Shown here piece after piece: positions 17,593 through 28,014 of a stretch of DNA of 64,000 nt; the stretch's first letter is position 1; each line of letters opens with the position of its first letter. Location: NCBI RefSeq assembly GCF_009756665.1, contig NZ_CP037953.1, forward strand, positions 3,534,001 to 3,598,000, in the 5' to 3' direction. Origin of the DNA: Permianibacter aggregans (GTDB taxonomy: Bacteria; Pseudomonadota; Gammaproteobacteria; Enterobacterales; Permianibacteraceae). The translations under genes and the position numbers were made by a program. The notes under the pieces were generated by a model that saw nothing but the letters and a program-made list of their open reading frames with translations, did no database searches and had not been told where the DNA came from.

Positions 17593-18278
17593 CCCACGAT
17601 ATGTCCTTTATCGGACTGTTTTTGAATGCCAGTTTGTTCGTGCAGCTGATCATGGTGTTCCTGCTTTTCTTGTCGGTGGCGTCGTGGACGATCATCATTC
17701 AGCGCCAGCGTGTGCTTGGCAAAGCCCGGCAAGAGATGGAGCAGTTTGAGGAGAAGTTCTGGTCCGGTGTCGATCTGAACAAGCTCTATACCGACTTGTC
17801 ATCGCGCAACAAGGAAAACGCCGGCCTGGAATTGTTTTTTACCACCGGCTTTCGTGAATTCGCCCGCCTGCGCGCGCAAACCAGCACCTCACCACAAGCG
17901 GTCATGGACGGTACTCATCGTGCGATGAAAGTCGCTCATTCGCGTGAAGTCGACAAGCTTGAGCATCATTTGTCCTGGCTGGCGACCATTGGCTCGACCT
18001 CGCCGTACATCGGTTTGCTTGGCACCGTTTGGGGCATCATGAATTCGTTTATCGCGCTCGGCTCGGTCAAGCAGGCGACGCTGTCGATGGTGGCACCCGG
18101 TATCGCCGAAGCGCTGATCGCCACCGCGATCGGTTTGTTCGCAGCGATCCCGGCCGTTATTTTCTATAACCGCTTCAACCATATCGTGCAAAAACTGGAA
18201 ACCCATTACGAAAACTTCATTGATGAGTTTTCCGGCATCCTGCACCGCAAAGCGCATAGCGCCCAGACCCGCGAGTAA
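17589..18278 (+). CDS. tolQ: Tol-Pal system inner-membrane protein TolQ
   Basis: 229 residues from GTG 17589, chosen because AAGGAG ends 8 bases upstream and the length matches TolQ (230 in Escherichia coli). With TolR it forms the proton channel that energises TolA during outer-membrane constriction. TM1 about 10-33, a large cytoplasmic loop, then TM2 and TM3 about 130-195 with the family segment TSPYIGLLGTVWGIMNSF and GIAEALIATAIGLFAAIPAV. The GTGA overlap with ybgC suggests coupled translation. Confidence 0.96.
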   Translation: MTHDMSFIGLFLNASLFVQLIMVFLLFLSVASWTIIIQRQRVLGKARQEMEQFEEKFWSGVDLNKLYTDLSSRNKENAGLELFFTTGFREFARLRAQTSTSPQAVMDGTHRAMKVAHSREVDKLEHHLSWLATIGSTSPYIGLLGTVWGIMNSFIALGSVKQATLSMVAPGIAEALIATAIGLFAAIPAVIFYNRFNHIVQKLETHYENFIDEFSGILHRKAHSAQTRE

Positions 18279-18283
18279 TACTG

Positions 18284-18718
18284 ATGGCCAAACCCCGTCG
18301 CCGCCAGATGGCAGAAATCAACGTCGTGCCGTATATCGACGTGATGCTGGTGCTGCTGGTCATTTTCATGATCACGGCGCCATTGATCACCCAAGGCGTC
18401 AGCGTCGATTTGCCGGAAGCCGAATCGGAACCGGTATCGAGCGAACAGGAAATTGCTGTGATTAACATCGATCGCAGTGGCAACCTGTTTTTCACCGTCG
18501 GTGCCGATACCACCGGCCCGCTGGAGTTTGAAGAGCTGTTGACGATGGTACGCGCACAAAAAGAAGTGAAGCCACATATTCGCTTTGCGCTCGGCGGTGA
18601 CCGCTATACCGAGTACGGCAATGTCGTCAAAGTCTTTGTCGCGTTGAAAAAAGGTGGCATTGAAAACGTTGCACTGATGACTGATGACTCCGCGCTTGGC
18701 AATGGCAAACGCAAGTAA
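18284..18718 (+). CDS. tolR: Tol-Pal system protein TolR
   Basis: 144 residues. An ExbD/TolR protein with a short cytosolic N-terminus (MAEINVVPYIDVML), one membrane helix (about 15-35) that carries the essential Asp in PYIDVMLVLL, and a periplasmic domain. It works with TolQ as the ion-driven motor and its periplasmic part can bind peptidoglycan. Five bases separate it from tolQ. Confidence 0.96.
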   Translation: MAKPRRRQMAEINVVPYIDVMLVLLVIFMITAPLITQGVSVDLPEAESEPVSSEQEIAVINIDRSGNLFFTVGADTTGPLEFEELLTMVRAQKEVKPHIRFALGGDRYTEYGNVVKVFVALKKGGIENVALMTDDSALGNGKRK

Positions 18719-18724
18719 CGGCCG

Positions 18725-19651
18725 ATGACTCGACGCAAAGAAGCATCGCTGAAAGGCGCCATCATTCTGTCAGCGGTAGCGCACATCGCGCTGCTGACCC
18801 TGCTGGCGCTCAATTACGATTTTTGGGATTTACCTCCCGAGCCGGCGACTGCCGAGATTCTGGAAGTCGAAACCATCGATGTTTCCGAAATCAAGCAAAT
18901 GCAGCGCAAGGCACAGAAAAAGATTGAGGATGCCGAGCGTAAAGAACGTGAACGGCTGGAAGCGATTGAGCGCGCCAAAGAAGACGAGATCCGCAAAGAG
19001 CAAGAGCAAAAAGCAGAACAAGCGCGCATTGAACGCCAGCGCGAAGAAGACCGTATTGCCCAAGTAAAAGCGGCGGAGGAAAAGGCCCGCAAGGAAAAAG
19101 AGCAGAAAGAGCTCGCGCTGAAAAAAGAGCAGGAAGAGCGCAAGAAGAAGGAAGAGGCAGAGAAGAAACGCAAAGAGGAAGAAGCGCGCAAGAAAAAAGA
19201 AGCCGAAGAAAAGAAAAAGCGTGAAGAAGAGGCGCGCAAGAAGAAAGAGGCTGACGAAAAGAGAAAGCGTGAGGAAGAGGCCAAACGCCGAGCCCAGCAG
19301 GAAAGTGAGCTGGAAGAGATGATGGCGGCGGAGGCGGAAGCTGCGGCGGCTAGACGCAAAGCGGTCTTGTCGGAAGTCGAGAAATATAAACTTTTGATTT
19401 ACAACAAGGTCAAACGCAACTGGATCGTGCCGGCCAATCCAATGGGAAGCTGTCGAATCCAAGTTCGTTTAGGCCCGGGTGGAATTGTATTGGATGTAAC
19501 GGAAGGCATTGGCGATGCCGTGTTATGTCGTTCTGCGGTGGCGGCGGTGAGAAAAGCGGAGCCGCTACCCGTGCCGGAAAATCCGGAAGTGTTTAATGAA
19601 ATGCGATCCATTACGTTCACGATGGATCCAAAGGATAAAGTGCAACCATGA
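18725..19651 (+). CDS. tolA: Tol-Pal system protein TolA
   Basis: 308 residues, shorter than the 421 of Escherichia coli TolA. An N-terminal membrane anchor (about 9-28, [14 protein letters not shown]) is followed by a charged Lys/Glu/Ala/Arg helix (about 45-215) that spans the periplasm, then the C-terminal domain (about 218-308) that reaches Pal and TolB. The middle is strongly repetitive ([20 protein letters not shown]), so length differences between strains would be expected. A TGA/ATG overlap with tolB follows. Confidence 0.94.
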   Translation: MTRRKEASLKGAIILSAVAHIALLTLLALNYDFWDLPPEPATAEILEVETIDVSEIKQMQRKAQKKIEDAERKERERLEAIERAKEDEIRKEQEQKAEQARIERQREEDRIAQVKAAEEKARKEKEQKELALKKEQEERKKKEEAEKKRKEEEARKKKEAEEKKKREEEARKKKEADEKRKREEEAKRRAQQESELEEMMAAEAEAAAARRKAVLSEVEKYKLLIYNKVKRNWIVPANPMGSCRIQVRLGPGGIVLDVTEGIGDAVLCRSAVAAVRKAEPLPVPENPEVFNEMRSITFTMDPKDKVQP

Positions 19652-21012
19652 AATACTTGTGGCAACGTTTTCTGTTGATCTGTGGTGTGATGTCGTGGCT
19701 TTCGGTCGCGCACGCCGATTTGGAAATTGTTATCACCGAAGGTTTGGATGATGCCCGGCCAGTGGCCGTTGTGCCGTTTGCCTGGCAGGGCTCAACCGCA
19801 GAACCACCGCAGGATATCGGCAATATCATTGCTCGCGATTTGGAGCGCTCGGGACGTTTTCGCCCGTTATCGCTAATGAATTTGCCGGAGCGGCCGACTC
19901 GCGCCGGTGATGTGAACCTGAGCAAATGGCGTACGCTCGGCATTGAAGCGGTGGTCGTCGGTCGCATCACCGAAACCGCACCAGGCCAATATCAGGTTGG
20001 TTTTGAACTGGTTGATGTGTTCAAAGGCAAGGGCCAGGGCGCCGGTAACCTGACCTTGAGTGGTGGTGAATTGATCTCCGGCGCTGGCAACGTCATCGAA
20101 GCCCGTCAGCATCTGGTGCAGAATGCTGGCCTGCGCATGCATGCGCACCGCATCGCCGATATCGTTTATGAAAAATTGACTGGCGTGCGTGGCGCGTTCG
20201 CTACCTATATTGCTTACGTCAACGTCGATCACAGCGATTCGCGTTATCCGTTCAAGCTCTACATGGCCGATTCTGATGATTACAACCCGCGTTTGATGGC
20301 GCAGAGCCGCGAACCGATCATGTCGCCGGCCTGGTCGCGTGACTCGAAAAAATTGGCCTACGTCAGCTTTGAAGGCGGTCGCTCACAAATCGTTGTGCAG
20401 GAGCTCGCTACCGGCAATCGCCAGACAGTGGCATCGTTTGCCGGCATCAATGGCGCGCCAAGCTGGTCGCCGGATGGCACCAAGATGGCAATGACCTTGT
20501 CGTATGAAGGCAATGCCGAGGTCTATATCTACGATTTGGCCACGCGTACGACGAAGCGGATAACGGTTTCCAGCGCAGCCGAAACCGACCCGATGTTCGC
20601 GCCGGACGGAAAACATCTCTACTACACCTCGGATCGCGGTGGTCGTCCGCAGATCTATCGCACTCATCTGGCTTCGGGTCAGGTCGAGCGGGTGACGTTC
20701 GAAGGCACCTACAATTCCGAGCCACGCTTCAATGGCGATCCGAACAAAATGGTGTTCGTGAACCAAACTGATGGCCAATATCGGGTATCGATCATGGATT
20801 TGCGCACAAAAACCATGCAAATTCTCACTGATACGCAATTAGATCAGTCGCCAACCTTGGCACCGAACGGCAGCATGGTAATATATGCGACCATTTACCA
20901 GGGACGGCAGATGCTGGCAGCCGTATCGACCGATGGTCGTTTCAAGGCCAGACTGCAGGCACGCAAGGGTGAAGTACGGGCTCCGGCGTGGTCTCCCTTT
21001 TTGGATTTCTGA
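19648..21012 (+). CDS. tolB: Tol-Pal system beta-propeller protein TolB
   Basis: 454 residues, exported. Signal peptide about 1-24 (VAHA/DLEI). An N-terminal alpha/beta domain (to about 165) that can contact TolA is followed by a six-bladed propeller with WD40-like TolB repeats ([58 protein letters not shown]). It binds Pal in competition with peptidoglycan. Four-base overlap with tolA. Confidence 0.96.
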   Translation: MKYLWQRFLLICGVMSWLSVAHADLEIVITEGLDDARPVAVVPFAWQGSTAEPPQDIGNIIARDLERSGRFRPLSLMNLPERPTRAGDVNLSKWRTLGIEAVVVGRITETAPGQYQVGFELVDVFKGKGQGAGNLTLSGGELISGAGNVIEARQHLVQNAGLRMHAHRIADIVYEKLTGVRGAFATYIAYVNVDHSDSRYPFKLYMADSDDYNPRLMAQSREPIMSPAWSRDSKKLAYVSFEGGRSQIVVQELATGNRQTVASFAGINGAPSWSPDGTKMAMTLSYEGNAEVYIYDLATRTTKRITVSSAAETDPMFAPDGKHLYYTSDRGGRPQIYRTHLASGQVERVTFEGTYNSEPRFNGDPNKMVFVNQTDGQYRVSIMDLRTKTMQILTDTQLDQSPTLAPNGSMVIYATIYQGRQMLAAVSTDGRFKARLQARKGEVRAPAWSPFLDF

Positions 21013-21085
21013 CCTCCTTTGAGCTGATGTGGGGCTCGAAGGTGGTTTTTATTTTTCCACACACAACTCTAGGCAGGAGTCAACA

Positions 21086-21607
21086 ATGTCAATGAAGCAC
21101 ATCTATAAAAGTGTTGTCGTTGCCCTAATGGTAGCCGGTTTGGCTGCTTGCGCCAGCAAGCAAACTGAAACCGAAGGCCAAAGCACGCAGCCGGTCGTTC
21201 AAGAAACTACTACTCAACCAGTGCAAACTGGCCCGAGCGCAGAAGAACTCGCCCGTCTGCAAGACATCGAAGCCCGTAAAGCGCGCGTCGTGTATTTCGA
21301 CTTCGATGATTCCACCGTCAAGCCGGAAGCCCGCGATCTGCTGGCCCTGCACGGCGCGTTCCTGGCCAAAAATCCTGGCCTGAACGTCACCGTTGAAGGT
21401 CATTGCGATGAGCGTGGCACGCCAGAGTACAACGTCGCCCTGGGCGAGCGTCGTGCCAAAGCCGTTGCTCAAGTTCTGATGAGCTATGGTGTTCAGGCTT
21501 CGCAAATCAAGACCATTTCCTACGGCGAAGAAAAGCCGGCGGTTCTGGGTCATAACGAAGCTGCTTGGGAAAAGAACCGTCGTGGCGTTCTCGTTTACGA
21601 AGGTTAA
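21086..21607 (+). CDS. pal: peptidoglycan-associated lipoprotein Pal
   Basis: 173 residues from ATG 21086, which follows GGCAGGAGT and opens a proper lipoprotein signal; a longer in-frame start at 21029 would bury the signal. Lipobox LAAC at about residue 22. A threonine/glutamine-rich tether leads to an OmpA-like domain (about 65-173) with VEGHCDERGTPEYN. It links outer membrane and peptidoglycan and is the outer partner of TolA/TolB. Confidence 0.96.
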   Translation: MSMKHIYKSVVVALMVAGLAACASKQTETEGQSTQPVVQETTTQPVQTGPSAEELARLQDIEARKARVVYFDFDDSTVKPEARDLLALHGAFLAKNPGLNVTVEGHCDERGTPEYNVALGERRAKAVAQVLMSYGVQASQIKTISYGEEKPAVLGHNEAAWEKNRRGVLVYEG

Positions 21608-22430
21608 TCTCCGTCGCTTCACCAGCGTGATGGCCGTTTCGGCCATCACTGCCTGGGCGACGCCGACGTTTGCTGCAGCACCGGTGGTCAATGCCTCTTC
21701 CGGTGGCGGCAGTGCTGCAGATGCGCGCATTCAATCGCTGGAGCAGCAAGTCGAAGTGCGTAACCGCGTCATTGCGGATATGCAAATTCAAATTACCACC
21801 CTGCAAGAAGAGCTGCGCATGCTGCGTGGCCAAGTCGAAGAGCAGGAATTCAAGCTTTCCCAAATTCTGGATCGACAGCGCGATCTGTATCGCGATATCG
21901 ACAGTCGTTTGTCGGCGCTGAATCAAGCCAGCACGCCATCGCTGCCAGCAGCCAACACGACAACCCCAACGACAACGGCTGAGCAACCGGTCACCACGGT
22001 GACCGCGCAAGTGGCGACGACGACGGCGAAAAATACCGTCAGCGCCAAGGATGCCCAGTCGGAAGCGGCGGCCTACGATGCCATTTTCCCGCTGGTGCGC
22101 AATCGTCAGTACGCTGAAGCGGTGACGGCTTATCAGGATTTTCTGAAAACCTATCCGAACGGCAAGAACGCGCAAAACGCCCATTACTGGCTTGGTCAGG
22201 TCTATTACGTCACCAGTCAGTGGGAAGAAGCGGAAACGCAATTCAAGGTGGTGGCAACGCGTTATGTGGATTCATCGCGCGCTTCCGATGCCTTGTTGAA
22301 GCTTGGCGAAATTGAAAAGCGTCGCGGCAATGCTGATGCGGCGCGTGCCTATTTCCAACAGGTGCTCAGCAAATATGCCGGCACCAGCGCAGCGCAAGCC
22401 GCACAAAAAAGTCTGCAGGATCTGCGTTAA
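21582..22430 (+). CDS. cpoB: cell division coordinator CpoB (YbgF)
   Basis: 282 residues from a GTG at 21582 that lies inside the pal 3' end (26-base overlap). I chose it because the next downstream starts lose the basic residues of the signal peptide. Signal peptide about 1-31 (WATPTFA/AAP). A trimerising coiled coil (about 48-100, RIQSLEQQVEVRN to LYRDIDSRLSALN), a threonine-rich linker, then three TPRs (about 160-282, with AHYWLGQVYYVTSQW). CpoB coordinates peptidoglycan synthesis with outer-membrane constriction. Confidence 0.92.
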   Translation: MAFSFTKVNLRRFTSVMAVSAITAWATPTFAAAPVVNASSGGGSAADARIQSLEQQVEVRNRVIADMQIQITTLQEELRMLRGQVEEQEFKLSQILDRQRDLYRDIDSRLSALNQASTPSLPAANTTTPTTTAEQPVTTVTAQVATTTAKNTVSAKDAQSEAAAYDAIFPLVRNRQYAEAVTAYQDFLKTYPNGKNAQNAHYWLGQVYYVTSQWEEAETQFKVVATRYVDSSRASDALLKLGEIEKRRGNADAARAYFQQVLSKYAGTSAAQAAQKSLQDLR

Positions 22431-22517
22431 CGAACGGCTGAATGTCGCGTCGGTAAAAGCCGGCGCGGATCGGCAGTTTTACTCATATGTTTGATTGGCG
22501 CAGGTTGGCGCTCTGTG

Positions 22518-23162
22518 ATGTCTGAACGTCTCCGAATTACCGAAATTTTCCACTCGCTGCAGGGCGAGGCACGTACGGTTGGCTTGCCGACCGTGTTCGT
22601 CCGTTTGACCGGTTGTCCACTACGCTGCCACTACTGTGATAGCGAATACGCTTTTTATGGTGGTGAATATCGCGAGATGGACGAGGTCATCGCCTCAGTG
22701 CAATCGTTCGGCGCGCGTCATGTTTGCGTAACCGGTGGTGAACCATTGGCGCAAAAAGCCTGTATCCCGCTGCTGCAAAAATTGTGCGATCTCGGTTATC
22801 AGGTGTCGTTGGAAACCAGCGGTGCGATGGACATCAGCGACGTCGATCCGCGGGTGTCGCGTGTCGTGGATATCAAGACGCCGGACTCCGGGGAAGTCGA
22901 TAAAAACCGTTGGCAGAATCTGCCGTTGTTGACCACCAATGATCAAATCAAATTCGTGTTGTGCTCGCGCCAGGATTACGATTGGGCCCGGATGATCTGC
23001 GATCACCACCAGCTCTGGGACAAAACCGAATTGCTGTTTTCGCCGAGTTTTCAGCAACTGCCATTGAAGTCACTGGCCGAATGGATACTCGCTGATCGTC
23101 TGCCGGTGCGGATGCAGGTGCAGTTGCATAAATTTATCTGGGGCGATGTTCCCGGTCATTGA
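22518..23162 (+). CDS. queE: 7-carboxy-7-deazaguanine synthase QueE
   Basis: 214 residues from ATG 22518. A radical SAM enzyme that contracts carboxytetrahydropterin to 7-carboxy-7-deazaguanine on the way to queuosine in tRNA. The cluster motif [15 protein letters not shown] has the CxxxCxxC arrangement, and CVTGGEP is the SAM-binding GGE motif. It directly precedes queC. Confidence 0.95.
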   Translation: MSERLRITEIFHSLQGEARTVGLPTVFVRLTGCPLRCHYCDSEYAFYGGEYREMDEVIASVQSFGARHVCVTGGEPLAQKACIPLLQKLCDLGYQVSLETSGAMDISDVDPRVSRVVDIKTPDSGEVDKNRWQNLPLLTTNDQIKFVLCSRQDYDWARMICDHHQLWDKTELLFSPSFQQLPLKSLAEWILADRLPVRMQVQLHKFIWGDVPGH

Positions 23163-23172
23163 GAGTAGTGTG

Positions 23173-23853
23173 ATGTCTAACGTGCGATGCGCCGTAGTCT
23201 TGTTGTCTGGCGGCCTGGATTCCACCACCTGTCTGGCGATGGCGAAAGCCGCCGGTTTTGCTTGCTACGCGCTGAGTTTTCGCTATGGTCAACGTTCGGC
23301 TCAAGAGATTGTTTTCGCCGAGCGCATTGCTCGCGCCAATGGCGTGATGGAACACAAAGTCATTGATCTGGATTTATCGCAAATCGGCGGTTCGGCACTG
23401 ACCGATCATCGCATTGCCGTGCCGGAGTCGCCTACCAGCGGTATTCCGGTTACTTATGTGCCGGCACGCAACACAGTGTTCCTATCAATTGCACTGGGCT
23501 GGGCCGAAGTGCTCGGCGCTGACGCGATTTATACCGGCGTCAACGCCGTCGATTATTCCGGCTACCCGGATTGTCGCCCGGACTACATCGCCGCGTTTGA
23601 AAAGATGGCCAATCTCGCCACCCGCGCAGGTGTTGAAGGGCATCGTTTGCGCATCGAAACACCGCTGATTCAGCTCAGCAAAGCGCAAATCATTCAGGCG
23701 GGTTTGACGCTTGGTGTCGATTACTCGCTGACCGTTTCCTGCTATCAGGCTAATGATGCCGGGCAGGCCTGTGGTCGCTGCGATGCCTGCCGCTTGCGTC
23801 GTCAAGGCTTTACCGACGCCGGTATCACTGACCCGACGCTATATCGAACCTGA
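23173..23853 (+). CDS. queC: 7-cyano-7-deazaguanine synthase QueC
   Basis: 226 residues from ATG 23173 (10 bases after queE). It uses ATP and ammonia to turn the carboxy product of QueE into preQ0. The PP-loop [10 protein letters not shown] lies near residue 8-17, and a zinc site near the end is [20 protein letters not shown] (four cysteines). Downstream to 24029 there is a small dyad near 23875-23894 without a T-run. Confidence 0.96.
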   Translation: MSNVRCAVVLLSGGLDSTTCLAMAKAAGFACYALSFRYGQRSAQEIVFAERIARANGVMEHKVIDLDLSQIGGSALTDHRIAVPESPTSGIPVTYVPARNTVFLSIALGWAEVLGADAIYTGVNAVDYSGYPDCRPDYIAAFEKMANLATRAGVEGHRLRIETPLIQLSKAQIIQAGLTLGVDYSLTVSCYQANDAGQACGRCDACRLRRQGFTDAGITDPTLYRT

Positions 23854-24029
23854 GCAAATGGTGAGGCCTCAGTAACTGTGACGCCGTTCACAGTGAGTAA
23901 TGCCTGGCTTTCTCTAGGATCGCACGGAACTCGATAAAAACCCCCGACCCAACAGGATGTGCGAGCCGTACTCAGCGGCCATGTGTCGGAGCATTGATCA
24001 GCAATGATGTCGGAACAACGGAGGTTCGG

Positions 24030-24428
24030 ATGGGCATTTCTGCCGCGCGTATCGCGCTAATTCTGGTATTCGGTTTTGGCTTTTCTTCCCTGACGATCGC
24101 GCAAAACAACGAAGCGATGGCGTTTGACTGGCCGCAATTTCTGCAAGCCAGCGCCCGCCGTTTTGAAGCCCTGCATGAACGGCAATTGATGTCAGTCGCG
24201 GCCAGTCCTGAATGCGAACAAGTCAACGGTGCAGAGCATTTTGCCCGTTGTTTGCACCAGGATGTGTTTGTCCGCCAGTCGATTGAATCCAGCGGCCTCA
24301 GCATTGAGCAATACGTGCGGCATTGGCAGGCACTGCAGCAAGAACCGAAACGGCATCGCGTGCACGATCGCGAGTATCAGCGCCTGCGGCAACAATTTTC
24401 TTCGAGCAATCTCAGCGCAGCTCCCTGA
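24030..24428 (+). CDS. small exported protein of unknown function
   Basis: 132 residues from ATG 24030, favoured by ACGGAGG a few bases upstream. Signal peptide about 1-24 (LTIAQ/NN). The mature part is helical and basic, with two cysteines (SPECEQ and ARCLHQ) that could form a disulphide. No family recognised. It sits alone between queC and the transporter gene. Confidence 0.7.
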   Translation: MGISAARIALILVFGFGFSSLTIAQNNEAMAFDWPQFLQASARRFEALHERQLMSVAASPECEQVNGAEHFARCLHQDVFVRQSIESSGLSIEQYVRHWQALQQEPKRHRVHDREYQRLRQQFSSSNLSAAP

Positions 24429-24536
24429 CACAAGCCGGCACTTTTGGTGAACACTGTGGCCGCGGATTGCGCATAGTTTCGGCAAAAAAACTCGATTACA
24501 CTGCCCGGCTTGCTAATGCCTGGAAGAGTGGGGCGC

Positions 24537-25439
24537 ATGGGCTCAACACTGGGGCTGTACCTTTCCGCCGTGATCATCTGGGGTTCGACTTGGCTGGTGA
24601 TCACCTATCAGCTCGGTGTCGTGGCGCCGGAAGCCAGCATCGTTTATCGCTTTGGCATGGCTTCGGCACTGATGCTGCTGTGGAGCTTGGTACGCGGCAA
24701 ATCGCTGAAATTTTCCGCCGCTGAACATCGATTGTTTGCCGCTCAAGGTCTGTTTCTGTTTTGCATCAACTACGCGCTTTTCTACCACAGTGAGCGTTTC
24801 ATCAGCTCCGGTCTGGTGGCGCTGATCTGCTCAGGCATGGCGTTCTTCAATATGTTCGGCATGCGTTTGGTCTATGGCCAACCGATCCAGCACAAAGTCG
24901 CGATTGGCTCCAGTCTCGGCGTACTCGGGATCGTGTTGGTGTTTTGGCCAGAACTGGCCGGATTCGATGCCAATATCCATGCCTGGCTTGGCGTTATGCT
25001 GGCGTCTATCGCCACCGTAAGTGCCTCTTGTGGCAACCTGGTCAGCGTTGCCCAGCGGCGCAGGCAATTGCCGGTCGTGCAATCGACCGCTTGGGCGATG
25101 GCCTGGGGTACGCTGTTCACGCTCGTTTATGCGCTGGCGGCCGGTATTGAATTCACCATTGAATGGAACGCCCGCTATCTGGGCTCTTTGTTCTATTTGG
25201 TGATTCTGGGCTCGATTGCGGCGTTCATGAGCTATTTGACGCTGATTGCCAAGGTTGGCGCCGACAAGGCCGCCTATGTCAATGTCACGGTGCCGATCGT
25301 CGCTTTACTGCTTTCCACGCTTTTGGAAGGCTTTACCTGGCATACGCTGACCTTCGTCGGTGTGGCGTTATCCGTCCTCGGTAACCTGCTGGTCATGGCG
25401 CCCGGCTGGCGTCAGCTCTGGACTCGGCGCGCCGCCTGA
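24537..25439 (+). CDS. EamA/DMT-superfamily transporter
   Basis: 300 residues from ATG 24537 (GGAAGAG upstream). Ten predicted membrane helices in two EamA halves, each beginning with the usual small-residue helix (LYLSAVIIWGSTWLVI and IHAWLGVMLASIATVSASC). Such carriers export metabolites or amino acids across the inner membrane; the substrate cannot be told. The C-terminus is short and basic. Confidence 0.85.
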   Translation: MGSTLGLYLSAVIIWGSTWLVITYQLGVVAPEASIVYRFGMASALMLLWSLVRGKSLKFSAAEHRLFAAQGLFLFCINYALFYHSERFISSGLVALICSGMAFFNMFGMRLVYGQPIQHKVAIGSSLGVLGIVLVFWPELAGFDANIHAWLGVMLASIATVSASCGNLVSVAQRRRQLPVVQSTAWAMAWGTLFTLVYALAAGIEFTIEWNARYLGSLFYLVILGSIAAFMSYLTLIAKVGADKAAYVNVTVPIVALLLSTLLEGFTWHTLTFVGVALSVLGNLLVMAPGWRQLWTRRAA

Positions 25440-25478
25440 CTCTTCAGTGCAGCTATCGCTGCACTGCCGCACATACGG

Positions 25479-25484
25479 TATAAT
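25479..25484 (+). promoter_or_regulatory. candidate -10 element for ndk
   Basis: A perfect TATAAT lies 75 bases before the ndk ATG. No good -35 hexamer is visible at the right spacing; an upstream dyad (GTGCAG...CTGCAC, 25447-25464) occupies that place. Confidence 0.45.
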
Positions 25485-25558
25485 TACCCGTTTTCCCAAG
25501 GGCAACCTGCACAGGTTGCCCATTTTCTACCGAAACTTTTTGTTCCTGGAGTGAATCA

Positions 25559-25990
25559 ATGGCTGTTGAACGCACCTTATCCATCGTTAAACCGGACGCT
25601 GTCGGCAAGAACGTCATTGGCGAAATCTTTTCGCGCTTTGAACGTGCCGGTCTGAAAATCGTTGCGACCAAGATGATGCATCTGTCGAAAGAAAAAGCGG
25701 AAGGTTTTTACGCTGAACACAAAGAGCGTCCGTTCTTCGGTGCACTGGTCAGCTTCATGACCTCGGGCCCGGTTGTGGTATCGGTGCTGGAAGGCGAGAA
25801 CGCTGTGATTCGTCACCGCGAAATTCTCGGCGCCACCGATCCGAAGAAAGCCGCTGCCGGCACCATCCGTGCTGATTACGCGGTTTCGGTTGACGAAAAC
25901 GCGACTCACGGTTCCGACAGCACCACGTCGGCCGAGCGCGAAATCAATTACTTCTTCAGCAAAGAAGAAGTCTGCCCGCGCACGCGCTAA
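25559..25990 (+). CDS. ndk: nucleoside diphosphate kinase
   Basis: 143 residues, standard length. It transfers the gamma phosphate of ATP to nucleoside diphosphates through a phosphohistidine. The active site is NATHGSDS (His about 117), and the family opening [15 protein letters not shown] binds nucleotide. CTGGAGTG precedes the ATG. ndk upstream of rlmN-pilW is the common gammaproteobacterial order. Confidence 0.97.
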   Translation: MAVERTLSIVKPDAVGKNVIGEIFSRFERAGLKIVATKMMHLSKEKAEGFYAEHKERPFFGALVSFMTSGPVVVSVLEGENAVIRHREILGATDPKKAAAGTIRADYAVSVDENATHGSDSTTSAEREINYFFSKEEVCPRTR

Positions 25991-26000
25991 GCAGGTGTTA

Positions 26001-26028
26001 CGCGGGATCGTGGCAGCATGATCCCGCG
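26001..26028 (+). other. inverted repeat between ndk and rlmN
   Basis: CGCGGGATC (26001-26009) pairs perfectly with GATCCCGCG (26020-26028), ten bases past the ndk stop. What follows, GCATGTATTTT, is a poor T-tract, so it may be a weak terminator, an mRNA 3' stabiliser or an attenuator before rlmN. Confidence 0.5.
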
Positions 26029-26056
26029 CATGTATTTTAAGTTGAGGTGGTAGAGC

Positions 26057-27211
26057 ATGAACACGGTTGCCGAATCCCATTTGCCGAAAACCAATCTGCT
26101 GGGTCTTGATGCAAAAGGAATGGCGAACTTTTTCGAGTCGATCGGCGAAAAGCCGTTTCGTGCCACCCAGCTGATCAAATGGATACACCAGTTTGGCGTC
26201 GATGATTTCGACGCGATGAGCAATATCAGCAAGGCGCTGCGCGAAAAGCTGGCTGAGGTTGCCGAAATCCGTGGCCCGGAAGTGGTCACCGAACAGATGT
26301 CGGCGGACGGCACGATCAAATGGGCGTTGCGCATTGATGGTGGCCAGCTGGTCGAAACCGTTTTTATTCCAGAGCGCGATCGCGGCACGCTCTGCGTTTC
26401 TTCACAGGTTGGCTGCGCGCTCGATTGCGCGTTTTGCTCAACGGCCCAGCAGGGCTTCAATCGCAATCTCGAAGTGCATGAAATCATCGGCCAGGTCTGG
26501 CTGGCGGCTCGACGTTTAGGCGCGCTGCGCACCACCGGTGAACGCAAAGTCACCAACGTCGTGATGATGGGCATGGGCGAGCCACTGCTGAATTTTGATA
26601 ACGTCGTCGCGGCGATGCAGCTGATGCTTGACGATAATGCCTACGGTTTGTCGAAGCGGCGCGTGACGCTGTCCACCTCTGGCGTTGTGCCGGGTCTGGA
26701 CAAGCTGCGTGAAAGCATCGATGTCGCATTGGCCATTTCTCTGCATGCACCGGATAACGCGCTGCGTGATGAGCTGGTGCCGATCAATCGCAAATACCCG
26801 ATTGAAGTGCTGATACCGGCGGTACAGCGCTATGTCGACGAATCCAACGCGGCGCGCAAAGTCACCATCGAATACGTCATGCTCAAAGGTGTCAACGACA
26901 GCGATGAGCAGGCTCGTGCGCTGGCGCGCTTGTTAAAAGATATACCGAGCAAAATAAATCTGATACCGTTCAACCCGTTTCCGCGCACCCGATTCGAGTG
27001 TTCGAGTGACGAACGTATCGAGCGCTTTGGCGACATTCTGATGCAGGCCGGTTACACCGTGATCACCCGTCGCACCCGCGGCGATGATATCGATGCCGCC
27101 TGCGGCCAGTTGGTCGGCAAAGTCAACGATCGCACCCGTCGCTCCCAGCGCAACCAGGCGCAGGCCAATGACCCGGCCCAGTCGATTCCGGTGCAGCAGA
27201 TTTCGCTCTGA
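26057..27211 (+). CDS. rlmN: dual-specificity rRNA/tRNA adenine-C2 methyltransferase RlmN
   Basis: 384 residues. A radical SAM enzyme that methylates C2 of A2503 in 23S rRNA and A37 in some tRNAs. The cluster motif is [15 protein letters not shown] (CxxxCxxC), and the methyl-carrying cysteine is in DIDAACGQL near the C-terminus. [12 protein letters not shown] is the SAM-binding segment. The tail after residue about 365 is basic and low complexity. Confidence 0.97.
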   Translation: MNTVAESHLPKTNLLGLDAKGMANFFESIGEKPFRATQLIKWIHQFGVDDFDAMSNISKALREKLAEVAEIRGPEVVTEQMSADGTIKWALRIDGGQLVETVFIPERDRGTLCVSSQVGCALDCAFCSTAQQGFNRNLEVHEIIGQVWLAARRLGALRTTGERKVTNVVMMGMGEPLLNFDNVVAAMQLMLDDNAYGLSKRRVTLSTSGVVPGLDKLRESIDVALAISLHAPDNALRDELVPINRKYPIEVLIPAVQRYVDESNAARKVTIEYVMLKGVNDSDEQARALARLLKDIPSKINLIPFNPFPRTRFECSSDERIERFGDILMQAGYTVITRRTRGDDIDAACGQLVGKVNDRTRRSQRNQAQANDPAQSIPVQQISL

Positions 27212-27249
27212 ACGATTTCGCCGTAACGCTATCGACGTAGGAAGTGACG

Positions 27250-28014
27250 ATGATTCGAATTGTGGTTTCCGTGCTCGTGCTGGCGCTCAGTGCTTGTGCC
27301 AGCCAACCAACCAGCCGCACTGCGGCGGCAACGACCGAAAACAAAGCCGCGACCGAGCGCCTGAACGCTGGCTGGGGTTACATGGGCGCCGGCAATTTCC
27401 AGCGCGCCAAATATCATCTTGACCGCGCTCTGGAGCACGACCCGAAAAATGCCAGGGTGCATGCGGCACTGGGCCATTATTACGCCGAAGTGGGCGAGAA
27501 AAAGCGCGCCAACGAGGCCTTTGAGGAATCGATCCGCCTGGACCGCAACGACGGTGACAACCTGAATCTCTATGGTGTGTTTCTGTGCCGCGAAGGCAAA
27601 TACGCTGCCGCCGAAGATCAGTTCAAGCGGGCGATGAATCTGAAGTCCTATAACAATATCGCCGCGACGCTGGAAAACGCCGGTTTGTGTGCGCTCAGAA
27701 GCGGCAACGACGAAAAAGCCGAAGAGCATTTTCAGCGCGCGGTACGCCATAACCCGAAACAACCCGACGCGCTGCTGGAACTGGGCTATCTGGAATTCAA
27801 CAAAGGCAATCTGGTTCGGGCTCGTTCTTATCTCGATCGTTATGTCGGTGCATCCACCGATACCGCTCGTTCTTTATGGCTGGGTGTACAACTGGCCAAC
27901 GCGCAGGGTGACAAGGATATGGTCGCCAGCTGGGGTTTGAAATTGGAGCGACTGTTCCCGGAATCGGAAGAGGCAATCCAGTACGCAGACAAACGTAAAC
28001 AATGGCGGAATTAA
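27250..28014 (+). CDS. pilW: type IV pilus biogenesis/stability lipoprotein PilW (PilF)
   Basis: 254 residues. A lipoprotein signal with lipobox LSAC near residue 15 precedes five to six TPRs (AGNFQRAKYHLDRALEHDP, AEVGEKKRANEAFEESIRLD and so on). The family protein is the outer-membrane pilotin that helps assemble the PilQ secretin. Its place between rlmN and rodZ is the standard one. The stop overlaps the rodZ start by 13 bases. Confidence 0.92.
   Translation: MIRIVVSVLVLALSACASQPTSRTAAATTENKAATERLNAGWGYMGAGNFQRAKYHLDRALEHDPKNARVHAALGHYYAEVGEKKRANEAFEESIRLDRNDGDNLNLYGVFLCREGKYAAAEDQFKRAMNLKSYNNIAATLENAGLCALRSGNDEKAEEHFQRAVRHNPKQPDALLELGYLEFNKGNLVRARSYLDRYVGASTDTARSLWLGVQLANAQGDKDMVASWGLKLERLFPESEEAIQYADKRKQWRN

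Noticed and set aside
18950-19320. Long low-complexity Lys/Glu region as a possible repeat or frameshift hazard
   Set aside because: It is the normal periplasm-spanning helix of TolA and the frame is continuous.
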